DNA of 64,000 nucleotides. Source: Bacteroidaceae bacterium (lineage in GTDB: Bacteria > Bacteroidota > Bacteroidia > Bacteroidales > Bacteroidaceae). Positions 33,778-42,858 of the stretch are shown piece by piece. A program made the position numbers and the translations under genes. Where the stretch lies: positions 1-64,000 of the forward strand of contig JAIKWU010000013.1 in NCBI GenBank assembly GCA_024684455.1, given 5' to 3'. The notes under the pieces are model-generated. The model had not been told where the DNA came from, made no database searches, and saw nothing but the letters and a program-made list of their open reading frames with translations. Position 1 is the stretch's first letter. Every line of letters starts with the position of its first letter.

Positions 33778-36411
33778 ATGTTGACAGCAAAAGAAATACG
33801 CGAGTCTTTCAAGAAGTATTTTGAAAGCAAAGGACACGCCATCGTGCCGAGCGCACCGATGGTCATCAAGGACGACCCGACGCTGATGTTTACCAATGCC
33901 GGTATGAACCAGTGGAAGGACATCATTCTCGGCACACGCGACCCAGAACCTCGTCGCCGTGCAGACACTCAGAAATGCCTGCGCGTCAGCGGAAAGCACA
34001 ACGACCTGGAGGAAGTGGGACACGACACGTACCACCACACGATGTTCGAGATGCTGGGCAACTGGTCGTTCGGCGACTACTTCAAGGAAGGTGCCATCGA
34101 CATGGCGTGGGAATACCTCGTGGATGTGCTGCATCTTGACCCCAAAGACCTCTACGTCACGGTCTTCGAGGGCGACGAGAAGGAAGGACTGAAGCGCGAC
34201 GACGAGGCCGCTGACTTCTGGCTCAAGCACGTGCCTGCTGACCACATCATCAACGGCAACAAACACGATAACTTCTGGGAAATGGGCGACACAGGCCCTT
34301 GTGGACCTTGCTCCGAAATCCACCTCGACAGCCGCACTCCCGAAGAAAAGGCTGCTGTGCCAGGCCGTGAACTCGTCAACAAAGACGACCCGCAGGTGAT
34401 TGAGATTTGGAACATCGTGTTCATGCAGTTCAACCGCAAGGCCGACGGAAGTCTTGAACCGCTCAGCATGAACGTCATCGATACAGGTATGGGTTTCGAA
34501 CGCCTCGTTCGTGCCCTGCAAGGCAAGCATTCAAACTACGACACCGACGTGTTCCAACCCATCATCAAGGTGCTGGGCGACATGACGGGCAAAGCTTACG
34601 GTACGGACGAAAAGACCGACGTAGCCATGCGTGTCGTGGCTGACCATCTGCGCGCCATCGCCTTCTCGATTGCCGACGGACAGTTGCCGTCGAACGCCAA
34701 GGCAGGCTACGTCATCCGCCGCATCCTGCGCCGCGCCGTCCGCTACGGATACACCTTCCTCGGACAGAAGCAGGCCTTCATCTACAAACTCGTGCCAACA
34801 CTCATCGCAGAGATGGGCGACGCCTTCCCCGAACTGCCGGCACAAAAGGACCTCATCATGAAGGTAATGAAGGAAGAGGAGGACTCTTTCCTCCGCACAC
34901 TCGAAAACGGCATCCGTCTGCTCAATGGCGTGATGGACGAGACACGAGCAGCTGGCAAGACCGAAATCGCCGGCGACAAGGCCTTCACGCTGTTCGACAC
35001 GTTCGGATTCCCGCTCGACCTCACGCAACTCATCTGTCGTGAGAACGGCATGACGGTTGACGAAGCAGGTTTCAACGCAGAGATGCAGAAGCAGAAGGAC
35101 CGTGCCCGCAACGCCGCCCAAAAAGAGACGGGCGACTGGGTGAAAGTAGGCATCGCTGACGATGCTGTCGTGGAGAGTGAATTTACGGGTTACGACTACA
35201 CCGAATATACCTGCCACATCTTGCAGTACCGCGAGGTGAAGCAGAAGAAAGGCACAAGTTACGAGGTTGTGCTCGACCAGACGCCCTTCTACGCAGAGAT
35301 GGGCGGTGAAGTCGGCGACCAGGGTGTGCTCGTCAACGAAGACGAGACCATCAACGTGCTCGACGTAAAGAAAGAAAACGGACTCTCGGTACATATCGTT
35401 GACAAACTACCCGAACATCCCGAGGCAGAGTTCATGGCTTGCGTCGATGTCGAGAAACGTCGTGCAACCGAGGCCAACCACTCCTGCACACACCTGCTCG
35501 ACGAAGCCCTTCGCGCCGTACTGGGCACGCATGTCGAGCAGAAAGGTTCGCTCGTCAGCCCCGACGGCCTTCGCTTCGACTTCTCACACTTTGAGAAGGT
35601 GACGCCCGAGCAACTTCGCGAAGTTGAGCACCTCGTCAACGAGAAAATCCGTGCAAACATTCCCCTGACCGAATACCGCGACTGCCCCATCGAGGAAGCC
35701 AAGAAACTTGGCGCCATCGCCCTGTTCGGCGAGAAATACGGCGACCGCGTGCGTGTCGTTCAGTTCGGTTCGAGTGTTGAGTTTTGCGGCGGTTGCCACG
35801 TGAAGGCCACAGGTCAGATTGGTATGGTGCGCATCATCAGCGAGAGTTCGATTGCTGCGGGCGTTCGCCGTATCGAAGCCATCACGGGCAAGAAAGTCGA
35901 GGAATATCTCGACCGTATGCAGGACTACATGAACGACCTCAAAGCCCTGATGAACAACGCTCCCGACCTCATTGGCACCATCAAGAAGAGCATCGAAGAG
36001 AACGCTGAACTGAAGAAGTCGCTCGACGAGTTCAAGGCTCAGAAAGCACAGGAGTTCAAGAAGGACTTGATTGCTAACGCCAAGACTATCAACGGCGTCA
36101 AAGTCATCACCGGCATCGCACCTTTGGATGCCCAGAGTGCAAAAGACATCGCATTCCAACTCCGTGCACAATTCCCCGAAGACCTGCTCATTGCCCTCGG
36201 TGCCACGAACTTAGGCAAGCCCAACCTTACCGTATCGTTCAGCGACGACCTCGTTGCCGCTGGCAAGAACGCAGGTCAGATCATCCGCGAAGCCGCCAAA
36301 CTCATGCAGGGTGGCGGTGGCGGTCAGCCTCACTTCGCAACGGCTGGCGGTAAGGACCCCGAAGGTCTGCAAGACGCTGTGAACAAGGTGGTAGAACTCG
36401 CTGCATTGTAA
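33778..36411 (+). CDS. alaS: Alanine-tRNA ligase
   Basis: Charges tRNA-Ala. The 877 residues comprise the class II catalytic domain (motif 1 region starting [35 protein letters not shown]) and the tRNA-recognition helical domain. The editing domain has HSCTH with the downstream zinc ligands in [13 protein letters not shown], and the C-terminal oligomerisation/C-Ala domain ends in [14 protein letters not shown]. The length is normal. It is monocistronic: its own promoter box at 33718 and a strong terminator at 36439. Confidence 0.98.
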   Translation: MLTAKEIRESFKKYFESKGHAIVPSAPMVIKDDPTLMFTNAGMNQWKDIILGTRDPEPRRRADTQKCLRVSGKHNDLEEVGHDTYHHTMFEMLGNWSFGDYFKEGAIDMAWEYLVDVLHLDPKDLYVTVFEGDEKEGLKRDDEAADFWLKHVPADHIINGNKHDNFWEMGDTGPCGPCSEIHLDSRTPEEKAAVPGRELVNKDDPQVIEIWNIVFMQFNRKADGSLEPLSMNVIDTGMGFERLVRALQGKHSNYDTDVFQPIIKVLGDMTGKAYGTDEKTDVAMRVVADHLRAIAFSIADGQLPSNAKAGYVIRRILRRAVRYGYTFLGQKQAFIYKLVPTLIAEMGDAFPELPAQKDLIMKVMKEEEDSFLRTLENGIRLLNGVMDETRAAGKTEIAGDKAFTLFDTFGFPLDLTQLICRENGMTVDEAGFNAEMQKQKDRARNAAQKETGDWVKVGIADDAVVESEFTGYDYTEYTCHILQYREVKQKKGTSYEVVLDQTPFYAEMGGEVGDQGVLVNEDETINVLDVKKENGLSVHIVDKLPEHPEAEFMACVDVEKRRATEANHSCTHLLDEALRAVLGTHVEQKGSLVSPDGLRFDFSHFEKVTPEQLREVEHLVNEKIRANIPLTEYRDCPIEEAKKLGAIALFGEKYGDRVRVVQFGSSVEFCGGCHVKATGQIGMVRIISESSIAAGVRRIEAITGKKVEEYLDRMQDYMNDLKALMNNAPDLIGTIKKSIEENAELKKSLDEFKAQKAQEFKKDLIANAKTINGVKVITGIAPLDAQSAKDIAFQLRAQFPEDLLIALGATNLGKPNLTVSFSDDLVAAGKNAGQIIREAAKLMQGGGGGQPHFATAGGKDPEGLQDAVNKVVELAAL

Positions 36412-36438
36412 AATCCGAGCAATACTCCTTTACACATC

Positions 36439-36484
36439 AACACCCATCGCATCATCTTCCGATGCGGTGGGTGTTCTTTTTTTA
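36439..36484 (+). terminator. Rho-independent terminator of alaS
   Basis: A 15-bp stem with one mismatch (AACACCCATCGCATC at 36439-36453 with GATGCGGTGGGTGTT at 36461-36475), a 7-nt loop and a long T run. It separates alaS from the palindrome array just downstream. Confidence 0.92.
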
Positions 36485-36506
36485 TTCTTCAAAATCAGGC
36501 AAAAAA

Positions 36507-36585
36507 TGCACCGCAGTGTAACGAAATTTGCACTGCGGTGCGGCTATAGGCATACCGCAGTGCATCTGAAAACGCACCGCAGTGC
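36507..36585. repeat. Four-unit 22-bp-phased palindrome array, family A (copy A2)
   Basis: Twelve-base units at 36508, 36530, 36552 and 36574 (GCACCGCAGTGT, GCACTGCGGTGC, ATACCGCAGTGC, GCACCGCAGTGC) have centres exactly 22 bp apart. The spacers are also close to those of A1, with ACGAAATTT and CTATAGG shared, so A1 and A2 are diverged copies of one element of about 80 bp. It lies between the alaS terminator and the promoter box of the GH26 gene. Confidence 0.9.
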
Positions 36586-36662
36586 AAATAAAATCGTAAT
36601 GTTTCAACATTTATGACATTGAAAATCAACAAATCTTTTCTATTTAACTACGAAAAAACATG

Positions 36663-36670
36663 TATCTTTG
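36663..36670 (+). promoter_or_regulatory. -7 box for the GH26 mannanase gene
   Basis: TATCTTTG followed by C, 21 bp before the ATG at 36692, matches TAnnTTTG. Confidence 0.6.
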
Positions 36671-36691
36671 CAGCAGATTCAATCATTTATT

Positions 36692-37690
36692 ATGAAACAT
36701 CTGTTCAACATCATTGCCTTGACAGGTCTGCTGGCAGCGTATGCCACCAACATGTCGGCACAAATCGATGCTCAGCCCTGCGACCCTGAGGCCAACCAGG
36801 CTGTGCGTCAACTCTACGATTACCTTCGTCAGGAGGTATGGGGCAAACGTGTCATGAGCGGCTGCCAAGCCGAATGGAACTACAATACAAAGGATGCACA
36901 GCGCATCTACGAGGCATGCGGTCGCTTTCCGAAGGTCAATGTGTTCGACTTCCAACATTTTGACCAGTCATGGATTAACTACCGGACAGACCAAGCAAAA
37001 CAATGGCATGACGCCGGTGGAATCGTAGGCTTCATGTGGCACATTCACATGACATGCAGCATTGACAGCGGTGTGCCTTCGCGTCAAACGAATTTCTACA
37101 ACGGAGGCCAGAATCCCTGTCGCATCTCGCCGCTACGTTGCGCTACCGAAGGCACCCTTGAGAACCGCATTTTCAGTCAGATGCTGGATGGTGTGGCCGA
37201 CCTACTGCTGCTGTATCAGGAACAGGGCATCCCCATCCTGTGGCGACCCTTCCACGAGGCGGCTGGCGGCTGGTTCTGGTGGGCCAACGACGGAGCCGAA
37301 GGATGTAAACTGCTGTGGCATTACATGTTTGACTATTTTAAGAAGAAGGGCATCCATAACTTGCTGTGGATTTGGACATCGGTTCTCAACGACCCCACAT
37401 GGTATCCAGGGGATGACTATGTGGACCTCGTGGCCAACGATGCCTATCCGAAGGGCAACACAACACACATCTCCAATGCCGCGAACTTTCAGTACTTACG
37501 CAACACTTATCCGAACAAGATGGCATGTCTCGCCGAGTGCAACAGTGTACCTTCGTGGGAGAATATGCAGCGCGACGGTGCCCTCTGGCTGTTCGTTGCC
37601 CCGTGGTGTGGAGGCGGAGCGTTCGAGCACGGCAACACTGCCGACTTCTGGAAGCAGTTGATGAGCAAACCGAACATCATTACAAGATAG
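36692..37690 (+). CDS. GH26 beta-mannanase
   Basis: A secreted 332-residue enzyme with a signal peptide ending near NMSAQ; an in-frame TTG at 36668 would overlap the promoter. It is a clan-A (beta/alpha)8 fold with acid/base in WRPFHEAAGGWFWW (E189) and nucleophile in ACLAECNSVP (E282). MSGCQAEWN and VGFMWHIHM are GH26 subsite motifs. It hydrolyses internal beta-1,4-mannosidic bonds of mannan or glucomannan. It is a single catalytic domain without a binding module or sorting tail, so it is probably periplasmic. A terminator follows, then a two-headed esterase gene. Confidence 0.92.
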   Translation: MKHLFNIIALTGLLAAYATNMSAQIDAQPCDPEANQAVRQLYDYLRQEVWGKRVMSGCQAEWNYNTKDAQRIYEACGRFPKVNVFDFQHFDQSWINYRTDQAKQWHDAGGIVGFMWHIHMTCSIDSGVPSRQTNFYNGGQNPCRISPLRCATEGTLENRIFSQMLDGVADLLLLYQEQGIPILWRPFHEAAGGWFWWANDGAEGCKLLWHYMFDYFKKKGIHNLLWIWTSVLNDPTWYPGDDYVDLVANDAYPKGNTTHISNAANFQYLRNTYPNKMACLAECNSVPSWENMQRDGALWLFVAPWCGGGAFEHGNTADFWKQLMSKPNIITR

Positions 37691-37705
37691 CATCAACAAA
37701 AAGAG

Positions 37706-37744
37706 AAAAAAACGAAAAGGCAGCAATGTCTTTTCGTTTTTTCT
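37706..37744 (+). terminator. Rho-independent terminator of the GH26 gene
   Basis: A perfect 13-bp stem (AAAAAACGAAAAG at 37707-37719 with CTTTTCGTTTTTT at 37730-37742) with a 10-nt loop and a T run. Confidence 0.85.
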
Positions 37745-37751
37745 GCAATTC

Positions 37752-37783
37752 TTTGGTGTTCAACTGTTTTTTCCGTAAATTTG
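37752..37783 (+). promoter_or_regulatory. Bacteroidota-type promoter for the esterase gene
   Basis: A -33 TTTG (37752-37755) and -7 TAAATTTG (37776-37783) are separated by 20 bp, 35 bp before the ATG. This is one of the best promoter matches in the window and shows that the esterase is transcribed separately from GH26. Confidence 0.75.
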
Positions 37784-37818
37784 CGAAACAAACACAATTA
37801 TCATTTAATCAATACACC

Positions 37819-39462
37819 ATGAAACGATTTCTTTTATTCCTTACGACGATGCTGATCGCATTGTCGATGGCGGCACAAAACCGCATCACCGTGACTGAAA
37901 ACATTGCGTACCGTACCGACAAGGGCCCCAACACGTTGCTGGACCTGGCTCAGCCGACATTTGGGTCCCAACAAAACCGCCCTGCCATTCTCATCATTCA
38001 TGGCGGAGGCTGGAGCGCTGGTTCGAAGAACGATGCCGTATATCGTTCGCTGATGATTGACTATGCTATGAAGGGCTATGTCGTCTGCAACATGAACTAC
38101 CGTTTGATTCAGGAGGCACCCGTGCCTGCCTGTATCGAGGACGTGCGCTGTGCCATCCGCTGGATGAAAGCCCACGCAGCCGAACTGGGCATCGACCCGA
38201 CACGCATCGGTACGTTCGGGCACTCGGCTGGCGGACACCTTTCGCTCATGGCGGGTGTCAGTGCCGACAGCCCCGACTTCCCTGACGAAGGCGGACCTTG
38301 GAAGGAGCAGGACTGCACGGTTGCCTGTGCCGTAGGCGGTGCACCTCCCACCGAAATCGGCAACCCCAACTCGCCGTGGTCACAGCATCCCGAATGGTGG
38401 CCCATCGGCTATATCCATCGCATCAGCACACCGATTCTCGTGCTGCAGGGTGGTGAAGACCCCATCGTGCGTCCCAACCTGACCTTAGACTGGGTGCAGA
38501 AGATGCGTGCAGCCGGAACACCCGTGGAAACAGTAGTGGTGCACGGTCAGCACGGCGTTGCCTTCGACCAGCAACTGGAGTTCACACGTCCAGCCATGGA
38601 TGCCTTCTTTGCCCGTCACCTCGGCATGGACGACCCGTCGGTTAGTTTCGAGCAGATGAAAGTGGTGGAATTCGGCGGAAACGGCCCCTTCAAAGCCATT
38701 ACCGTGCGCGAGAAGTCGCTGCCCGGATTTACGGTCTATCACCCTGTCAACATGAATGCTGCCGTGCGTCGTTCGGGAGGCAAACTGCCCGTGCTCTTCT
38801 TTGCCAATGGCGCCTGTATGGACTCGTCGATTGACTACGAAAACATGCTCTCCGAAGTGGCTTCGAACGGCTATGTCATCGTGGCCATCGGCGAGATGGA
38901 GGCATTCCGTGGAAGCCGTCGCGGTCAGCACACCTCCTCTACCCTGCTCAAGCAGGCGATGGACTGGATGTGTCAGCAGGCTGCCGACGAGCATTCGCCC
39001 TATTACAATCAGGTAGATACCGAGAAGATGGCGGCTGCAGGCCATTCGTGCGGAGGTGCCCAGGTGCTGGCCAACGCTGCCGACCCACGTCTGAAGACCT
39101 ACCTCATCCTCAATGCCGGCATGGGGAAGATGGAGATGGCCGACGCCTCAGCCAAGTCGCTCAAGCAGTTGCACGCCCCAATTCTCTATCTGACGGGCGG
39201 ACCCTCTGACGTGGCTTACCAAAATGCAAAAATAGACTACGAGTCCATTCGCAAAGTGCCCGTCGTATGGGCCGACAACCCATCGAGCGGTCATGGCGGC
39301 ACCTACATGCAGCCCTCGGGCGGTGCCAATTCCCGCATGGTGCTCAACTGGCTCGAGTGGCAACTGCGCGGCAAGCAGGACTACGAAGCCCTCTTCCTGC
39401 GCAGCAACCTTACCGGCTACGACGGCTGGACGCTGAAACAGAAGAACTTCAAAGTAAAATAG
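37819..39462 (+). CDS. Secreted two-headed alpha/beta-hydrolase (probable carbohydrate esterase)
   Basis: A 547-residue protein with a signal peptide (to SMAAQ, residue 20). The first hydrolase domain (about 20-275) has oxyanion-hole HGGGW, nucleophile elbow GHSAGGH (S136), an acid in QGGEDPIV and a His in HGQHGVAF. The second domain (about 280-535) has GHSCGGAQV (S410) and a late His in SSGHGG. The first half resembles BD-FAE or acetylxylan-type esterases; the second resembles chlorophyllase/dienelactone-type hydrolases. Two active sites in one chain suggest removal of acetyl or other ester groups from plant mannan or xylan, in line with the adjacent GH26. The frame extends upstream to 37525, but the ATG at 37819 gives the signal peptide and follows the promoter. 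Confidence 0.88.
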   Translation: MKRFLLFLTTMLIALSMAAQNRITVTENIAYRTDKGPNTLLDLAQPTFGSQQNRPAILIIHGGGWSAGSKNDAVYRSLMIDYAMKGYVVCNMNYRLIQEAPVPACIEDVRCAIRWMKAHAAELGIDPTRIGTFGHSAGGHLSLMAGVSADSPDFPDEGGPWKEQDCTVACAVGGAPPTEIGNPNSPWSQHPEWWPIGYIHRISTPILVLQGGEDPIVRPNLTLDWVQKMRAAGTPVETVVVHGQHGVAFDQQLEFTRPAMDAFFARHLGMDDPSVSFEQMKVVEFGGNGPFKAITVREKSLPGFTVYHPVNMNAAVRRSGGKLPVLFFANGACMDSSIDYENMLSEVASNGYVIVAIGEMEAFRGSRRGQHTSSTLLKQAMDWMCQQAADEHSPYYNQVDTEKMAAAGHSCGGAQVLANAADPRLKTYLILNAGMGKMEMADASAKSLKQLHAPILYLTGGPSDVAYQNAKIDYESIRKVPVVWADNPSSGHGGTYMQPSGGANSRMVLNWLEWQLRGKQDYEALFLRSNLTGYDGWTLKQKNFKVK

Positions 39463-40431
39463 ATGAGTAAAAGGGACTGTTCCATCGATGTATTAAAGTT
39501 TGTATGTGCAGCATTCATCGTTTTCCTACATACAAACTGGCGGTACAGTGAAGAACTGCTGCCTGTCACCCGATTCGCAGTCCCCTGCTTCTTCATCATC
39601 TCCGGCTACCTCCTGTCCGACAATAAGAAAGTCCAGCAGGAGAGGTTGAAGCGTACATTTCGTCGCATACTGAGTATCACGCTCTGGGCAACGCTATTCT
39701 TCTTCGTTTGGGACGAAGCCGTACAGGTCGTCCGTACTGGCTCACTGATGATACCCACAGCCAAGGACATTGTCAAATGGGTAGCGTTCAACGCATCTCC
39801 CTGGGGATTCCACCTTTGGTATATGTATGCCTATCTGTATGTATTGCTCATCGTCATGCTGGTCAACAAATTCAGCCTCTGGCGGCTGCTGTACTGGTTT
39901 ACCCCGATGCTGCTGTTGGCAGGTCTCGCCTTCGGCACATACGGTAACCTGTTGTGGAACTGGTCTCTGCCCTACGTCTGCCTGCGAAGTTTCATCTTTG
40001 TAGGACTGCCCTACTTTACGATAGGAACGCTGCTCAAGCGACATCAGCGTCCGCAATGGTGGGCCCTGAAACAACTGCACCTCGGTTGCATCGTCCTGTT
40101 TGTCCTCACGACCTACCTTGAACGGTTGTTCCTCATCAACACAGACAATTTTGCCTTCCAGGAATACTTCCTGAGCACGACCCCTCTGGCCGTCAGCGCA
40201 TTCCTGCTTGCCATCGCCTTCCGAAAGGAAGAGCCCTCGTTCTGGTCCCGATTAGGAGAAAAAGACTCCTTATACATTTACATCATCCATCCTGTTTTCA
40301 TGGTTTGCGGCAGAGCCCTGAACGATGCCCTCCAGTGGCAGGAAGCCTATTCCTGTATTGCCCCTCTTGTTGTCTTAATCGCAACCATCATCAGCATCAA
40401 ATGCCTTAGAAAAATGAAACTTATTCCATAA
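39463..40431 (+). CDS. Membrane acyltransferase (acyltransferase family 3)
   Basis: A 322-residue, roughly ten-pass inner-membrane protein. The N-terminal SIDVLKFVCAAFIVFLHTNW carries the conserved His of O-acyltransferases such as OafA and WecH, and VPCFFIISGYLL is the other hallmark. These enzymes put acetyl or similar groups on surface sugars. Its ATG directly follows the esterase stop codon (no gap), so they are co-translated. The pairing of a deacylase and an acylase is notable. Confidence 0.87.
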   Translation: MSKRDCSIDVLKFVCAAFIVFLHTNWRYSEELLPVTRFAVPCFFIISGYLLSDNKKVQQERLKRTFRRILSITLWATLFFFVWDEAVQVVRTGSLMIPTAKDIVKWVAFNASPWGFHLWYMYAYLYVLLIVMLVNKFSLWRLLYWFTPMLLLAGLAFGTYGNLLWNWSLPYVCLRSFIFVGLPYFTIGTLLKRHQRPQWWALKQLHLGCIVLFVLTTYLERLFLINTDNFAFQEYFLSTTPLAVSAFLLAIAFRKEEPSFWSRLGEKDSLYIYIIHPVFMVCGRALNDALQWQEAYSCIAPLVVLIATIISIKCLRKMKLIP

Positions 40432-40463
40432 GGCAGCCACGAACCTCACCATTCATACTTCCT

Positions 40464-40507
40464 ATAAAACACGCCACGTTTTTTTAAGAAACATGGCGTG
40501 TTTTATA
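40464..40507. terminator. Bidirectional terminator
   Basis: The stem ATAAAACACGCCACG (40464-40478) pairs with CATGGCGTGTTTTAT (40492-40506) with one mismatch. It is A-rich before and T-rich after the stem. It lies between the convergent acyltransferase and helicase genes and can serve both. Confidence 0.85.
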
Positions 40508-40527
40508 CTTTACTAATTATATGGCAA

Positions 40528-42039
40528 TTAGCCCCCATCATGCATCGTCTGCACTTCACGCCAATTGACGAAATAGACGGTGTCGGTGGCGCGTGTTAAG
40601 GCTGTGTAGAGCCATCGGAAATAGTCAGGGCCGAACATGTCATCGGTCATGTAGCCTTGGTCGATGAAGATATGCCCCCACTGACCGCCTTGCGCCTTGT
40701 GACAAGTGACGGCATAGGCATACTTGATTTGTAGGGCATTGAAATACGGGTCCTCCTTCATCTTTTTCAGACGGTCACGCTTGAGTGGAATGTCCATATA
40801 GTCCTCCATAACGCGCTGGAAGAGCCGTTCCTGCTGCTCATGCGTCAGAGCCGGTGCCTCGGCATGAAGGGTGTCGAGCAGCACTGTTGTTTCGACCTCA
40901 TAGTCATCATAGTCGGGCAGACGAAGGATACAGTCAGCAAAATGGAAGCCGTAAAGTTCGCGCTGGTTATGAATGCGCTGAACAACAGCAATATCGCCGT
41001 TTGCAAGGAATGAAACGGAAGATTGATTACTCTCCTCTCCCTGCGGTGAGGGGGCTGTCCAGTAATAATTATTCTTTGCAATCATCACCAAGTCCTGCGT
41101 CGATAGTTCCTCCTCACGCCCGAGAATTTGGTTGCGGATTCCATTGTTATAGACGATGGCGCGTTTGTTGCTACGACACACCACCATCGTCTCGTCTTGC
41201 CCGTAGCGGCTGTAGCAGTTGCTGAGCATCTCGATGAGTTCGTCGCCAGGCACATTCACCACGTCATTAAACTTAAAGAAACGGATCTTCGGCAGGTCGA
41301 ACACCTGCTCGGTGTCAATCAGACGGCGCAGCACGGTGGCATTCCACAGGATGCCCGATTTCTCCTGCTGACGCACAATCTGACGGAGTGTCGTCTGCAT
41401 GACGTCAAGACCATATGAACGCAGCACCTCTGCCTGCAAGGCAGGGCTCTCGACTTCGCCGACAGGTGGCAACTGTGCCGTGTCGCCCACAAGAATCAGA
41501 CGGCAAGCAGACCCTCCCCCTTCCCCTCCCAAAGGAGGGGCGTAGTTACTTCCATAGACAAACGTAATCAAATCATCTAACAAAGAATTATATTCTGAAG
41601 AGAAGTTACCACTTCCTCCCCTTGAGGAGGGTTGGGGATGGGTCCGTCCTATCATCGAAGCCTCATCGACGATGAAGAACACGCGGTGAAGCATGTTGAA
41701 GTTGAGCGTGAAGATACTGTCCTCGTCGATGCTTTTCTGGCGGTAGATACGCTTGTGGATAGTATAGGCAGGATGGTCGGCGTAGAGCGAGAAAACCTTG
41801 GCAGCACGTCCCGTCGGAGCCATCAGCACGCACGGCCGCTCCAACTGCTCCAGTGTCCTCACGACAGCAGCAAGCAACGAGGTTTTTCCCGTTCCTGCAA
41901 ACCCTTTGAGAAGAAATACACGGTTCGTCTCCGGCGACAGGATGAACTGTGCCAGCAAATCGATGGCTTGATGCTGGTCTTGTGTTGGAAGATGCCCGAA
42001 ATTTACCTCGATTTGCTCTTTCAAATAATCAATTACCAT
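40528..42039 (-). CDS. RecD-like superfamily 1 DNA helicase with repeat insertions
   Basis: A 503-residue ATPase with Walker A GFAGTGKTS (K52), Walker B FFIVDEASMI, and motif III-like LILVGDTAQLPPVGE. The C-terminal UvrD-type motifs include VTCHKAQGGQWGH and YTALTRATD. It resembles the short RecD/Pif1-like helicases of Bacteroidota (about 460-470 residues), whose role in DNA repair is presumed. The extra length comes from a 45-residue stretch (about 132-177) encoded by a 135-bp palindrome between Walker B and motif III. A shorter tract at about 328-340 (APSPQGEE) lies before FLANGDIAVV. Both keep the frame. Its promoter is divergent from the next gene. Confidence 0.88.
   Translation of the reverse strand: MVIDYLKEQIEVNFGHLPTQDQHQAIDLLAQFILSPETNRVFLLKGFAGTGKTSLLAAVVRTLEQLERPCVLMAPTGRAAKVFSLYADHPAYTIHKRIYRQKSIDEDSIFTLNFNMLHRVFFIVDEASMIGRTHPQPSSRGGSGNFSSEYNSLLDDLITFVYGSNYAPPLGGEGGGSACRLILVGDTAQLPPVGEVESPALQAEVLRSYGLDVMQTTLRQIVRQQEKSGILWNATVLRRLIDTEQVFDLPKIRFFKFNDVVNVPGDELIEMLSNCYSRYGQDETMVVCRSNKRAIVYNNGIRNQILGREEELSTQDLVMIAKNNYYWTAPSPQGEESNQSSVSFLANGDIAVVQRIHNQRELYGFHFADCILRLPDYDDYEVETTVLLDTLHAEAPALTHEQQERLFQRVMEDYMDIPLKRDRLKKMKEDPYFNALQIKYAYAVTCHKAQGGQWGHIFIDQGYMTDDMFGPDYFRWLYTALTRATDTVYFVNWREVQTMHDGG
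41510..41644. repeat. GC-rich GACCC palindrome inserted inside the helicase gene
   Basis: The element is bounded by GACCC (41510-41514) and GGGTC (41640-41644). Its hairpins are CCCCTCCCAAAGGAGGGG and CCTCCCCTTGAGGAGGG, and GTAGTTACTTC and GAAGTTACCAC are the inner arms. Its 135 bp equal 45 codons, so the frame is preserved. It lies between Walker B and motif III. Confidence 0.87.
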
Positions 42040-42090
42040 CTTTTTTTCAAAAAAAACCGCTCTGATGTGTTAAATATCATTCCTTTTTAG

Positions 42091-42098
42091 TATTTTTG
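42091..42098 (+). promoter_or_regulatory. -7 box for the conserved hypothetical gene at 42172
   Basis: TATTTTTG followed by C matches TAnnTTTG, 73 bp before the ATG at 42172. Confidence 0.5.
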
Positions 42099-42121
42099 CA
42101 TCGGATTATGCAATGCAATTG

Positions 42122-42129
42122 CAAAAATA
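42122..42129 (-). promoter_or_regulatory. -7 box for the RecD-like helicase gene
   Basis: TATTTTTG (followed by C) on the minus strand, with TTTG 22 bp upstream (42152-42155). It faces the plus-strand box at 42091, so the two transcripts would start inside each other's promoters. Confidence 0.5.
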
Positions 42130-42171
42130 CGAATTTAGAACCGAATTATCACAAATAAAAAACATAAATCA

Positions 42172-42858
42172 ATGAAAAAGTCTGTAATTAATTGGATTCT
42201 CGTAGTGTGCGCACTGGGTTTGGCCTATGCATGCTTCGAGAGCATCTACAGTGACATCGCTTTTGACAAAAAGCGTGCAGAGAGAGAAGACATCGTTAAG
42301 GCGCGCCTGTGGGAAATCCGCTCGGCCGAGGAACAATACCGCATGGTGTACGGCTGGTACTGCGGTACGATTGACTCGCTGATTGACTTCGTGAAGAACG
42401 GTAAGATGATTGACCGTGTCGTAAAGGAAGGCGAACTGAGCGACGACCAACTCGAGGCTGGCATGACTGAGCGCGAGGCTGTGCAGCAAGGTATCATCAA
42501 GCGCGACACCGTGTGGGTTTCGGCAGCCGAGCGTCTTGGCATCTCATGCCCCGACTCGCTGCGCTATGTGCCCATAGGCCGCGAAGGTGCAGAGATTCAA
42601 CTGCGCAAAAAGGACGCCTTCAACATGAAGTCGAACGAGTTTGAGAACCTCATCGAGTTCCGTGCAAGCCTCGACGACTATCTGGACGGTCTGGACGAGA
42701 AACACATCAAGATTCTCAAGTCGAGTCTCAAGAAACTGCACAAGAACCGTGCCGACCTCTTTGAAGACAACGCCGACGACCTCGAAGGCGAATGGTACGG
42801 TCTGCGTGTCGGCGACCTGCAGGATACCGGCAACAAGATGGCCGGTAACTGGGACTAA
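42172..42858 (+). CDS. Conserved hypothetical protein with one N-terminal membrane helix
   Basis: A 228-residue protein with a membrane anchor or uncleaved signal (about residues 7-24, WILVVCALGLAYACF). A mainly helical, charged extracytoplasmic domain follows, with WEIRSAEEQYRMVYGWYCG and, near the end, KSSLKKLHKNRADLFEDNADD. I recall similar proteins upstream of DUF3822 and rsmD in Bacteroidales, but know no function. It overlaps the DUF3822 start (TAATG at 42856-42860), so the genes are coupled. Confidence 0.7.
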   Translation: MKKSVINWILVVCALGLAYACFESIYSDIAFDKKRAEREDIVKARLWEIRSAEEQYRMVYGWYCGTIDSLIDFVKNGKMIDRVVKEGELSDDQLEAGMTEREAVQQGIIKRDTVWVSAAERLGISCPDSLRYVPIGREGAEIQLRKKDAFNMKSNEFENLIEFRASLDDYLDGLDEKHIKILKSSLKKLHKNRADLFEDNADDLEGEWYGLRVGDLQDTGNKMAGNWD

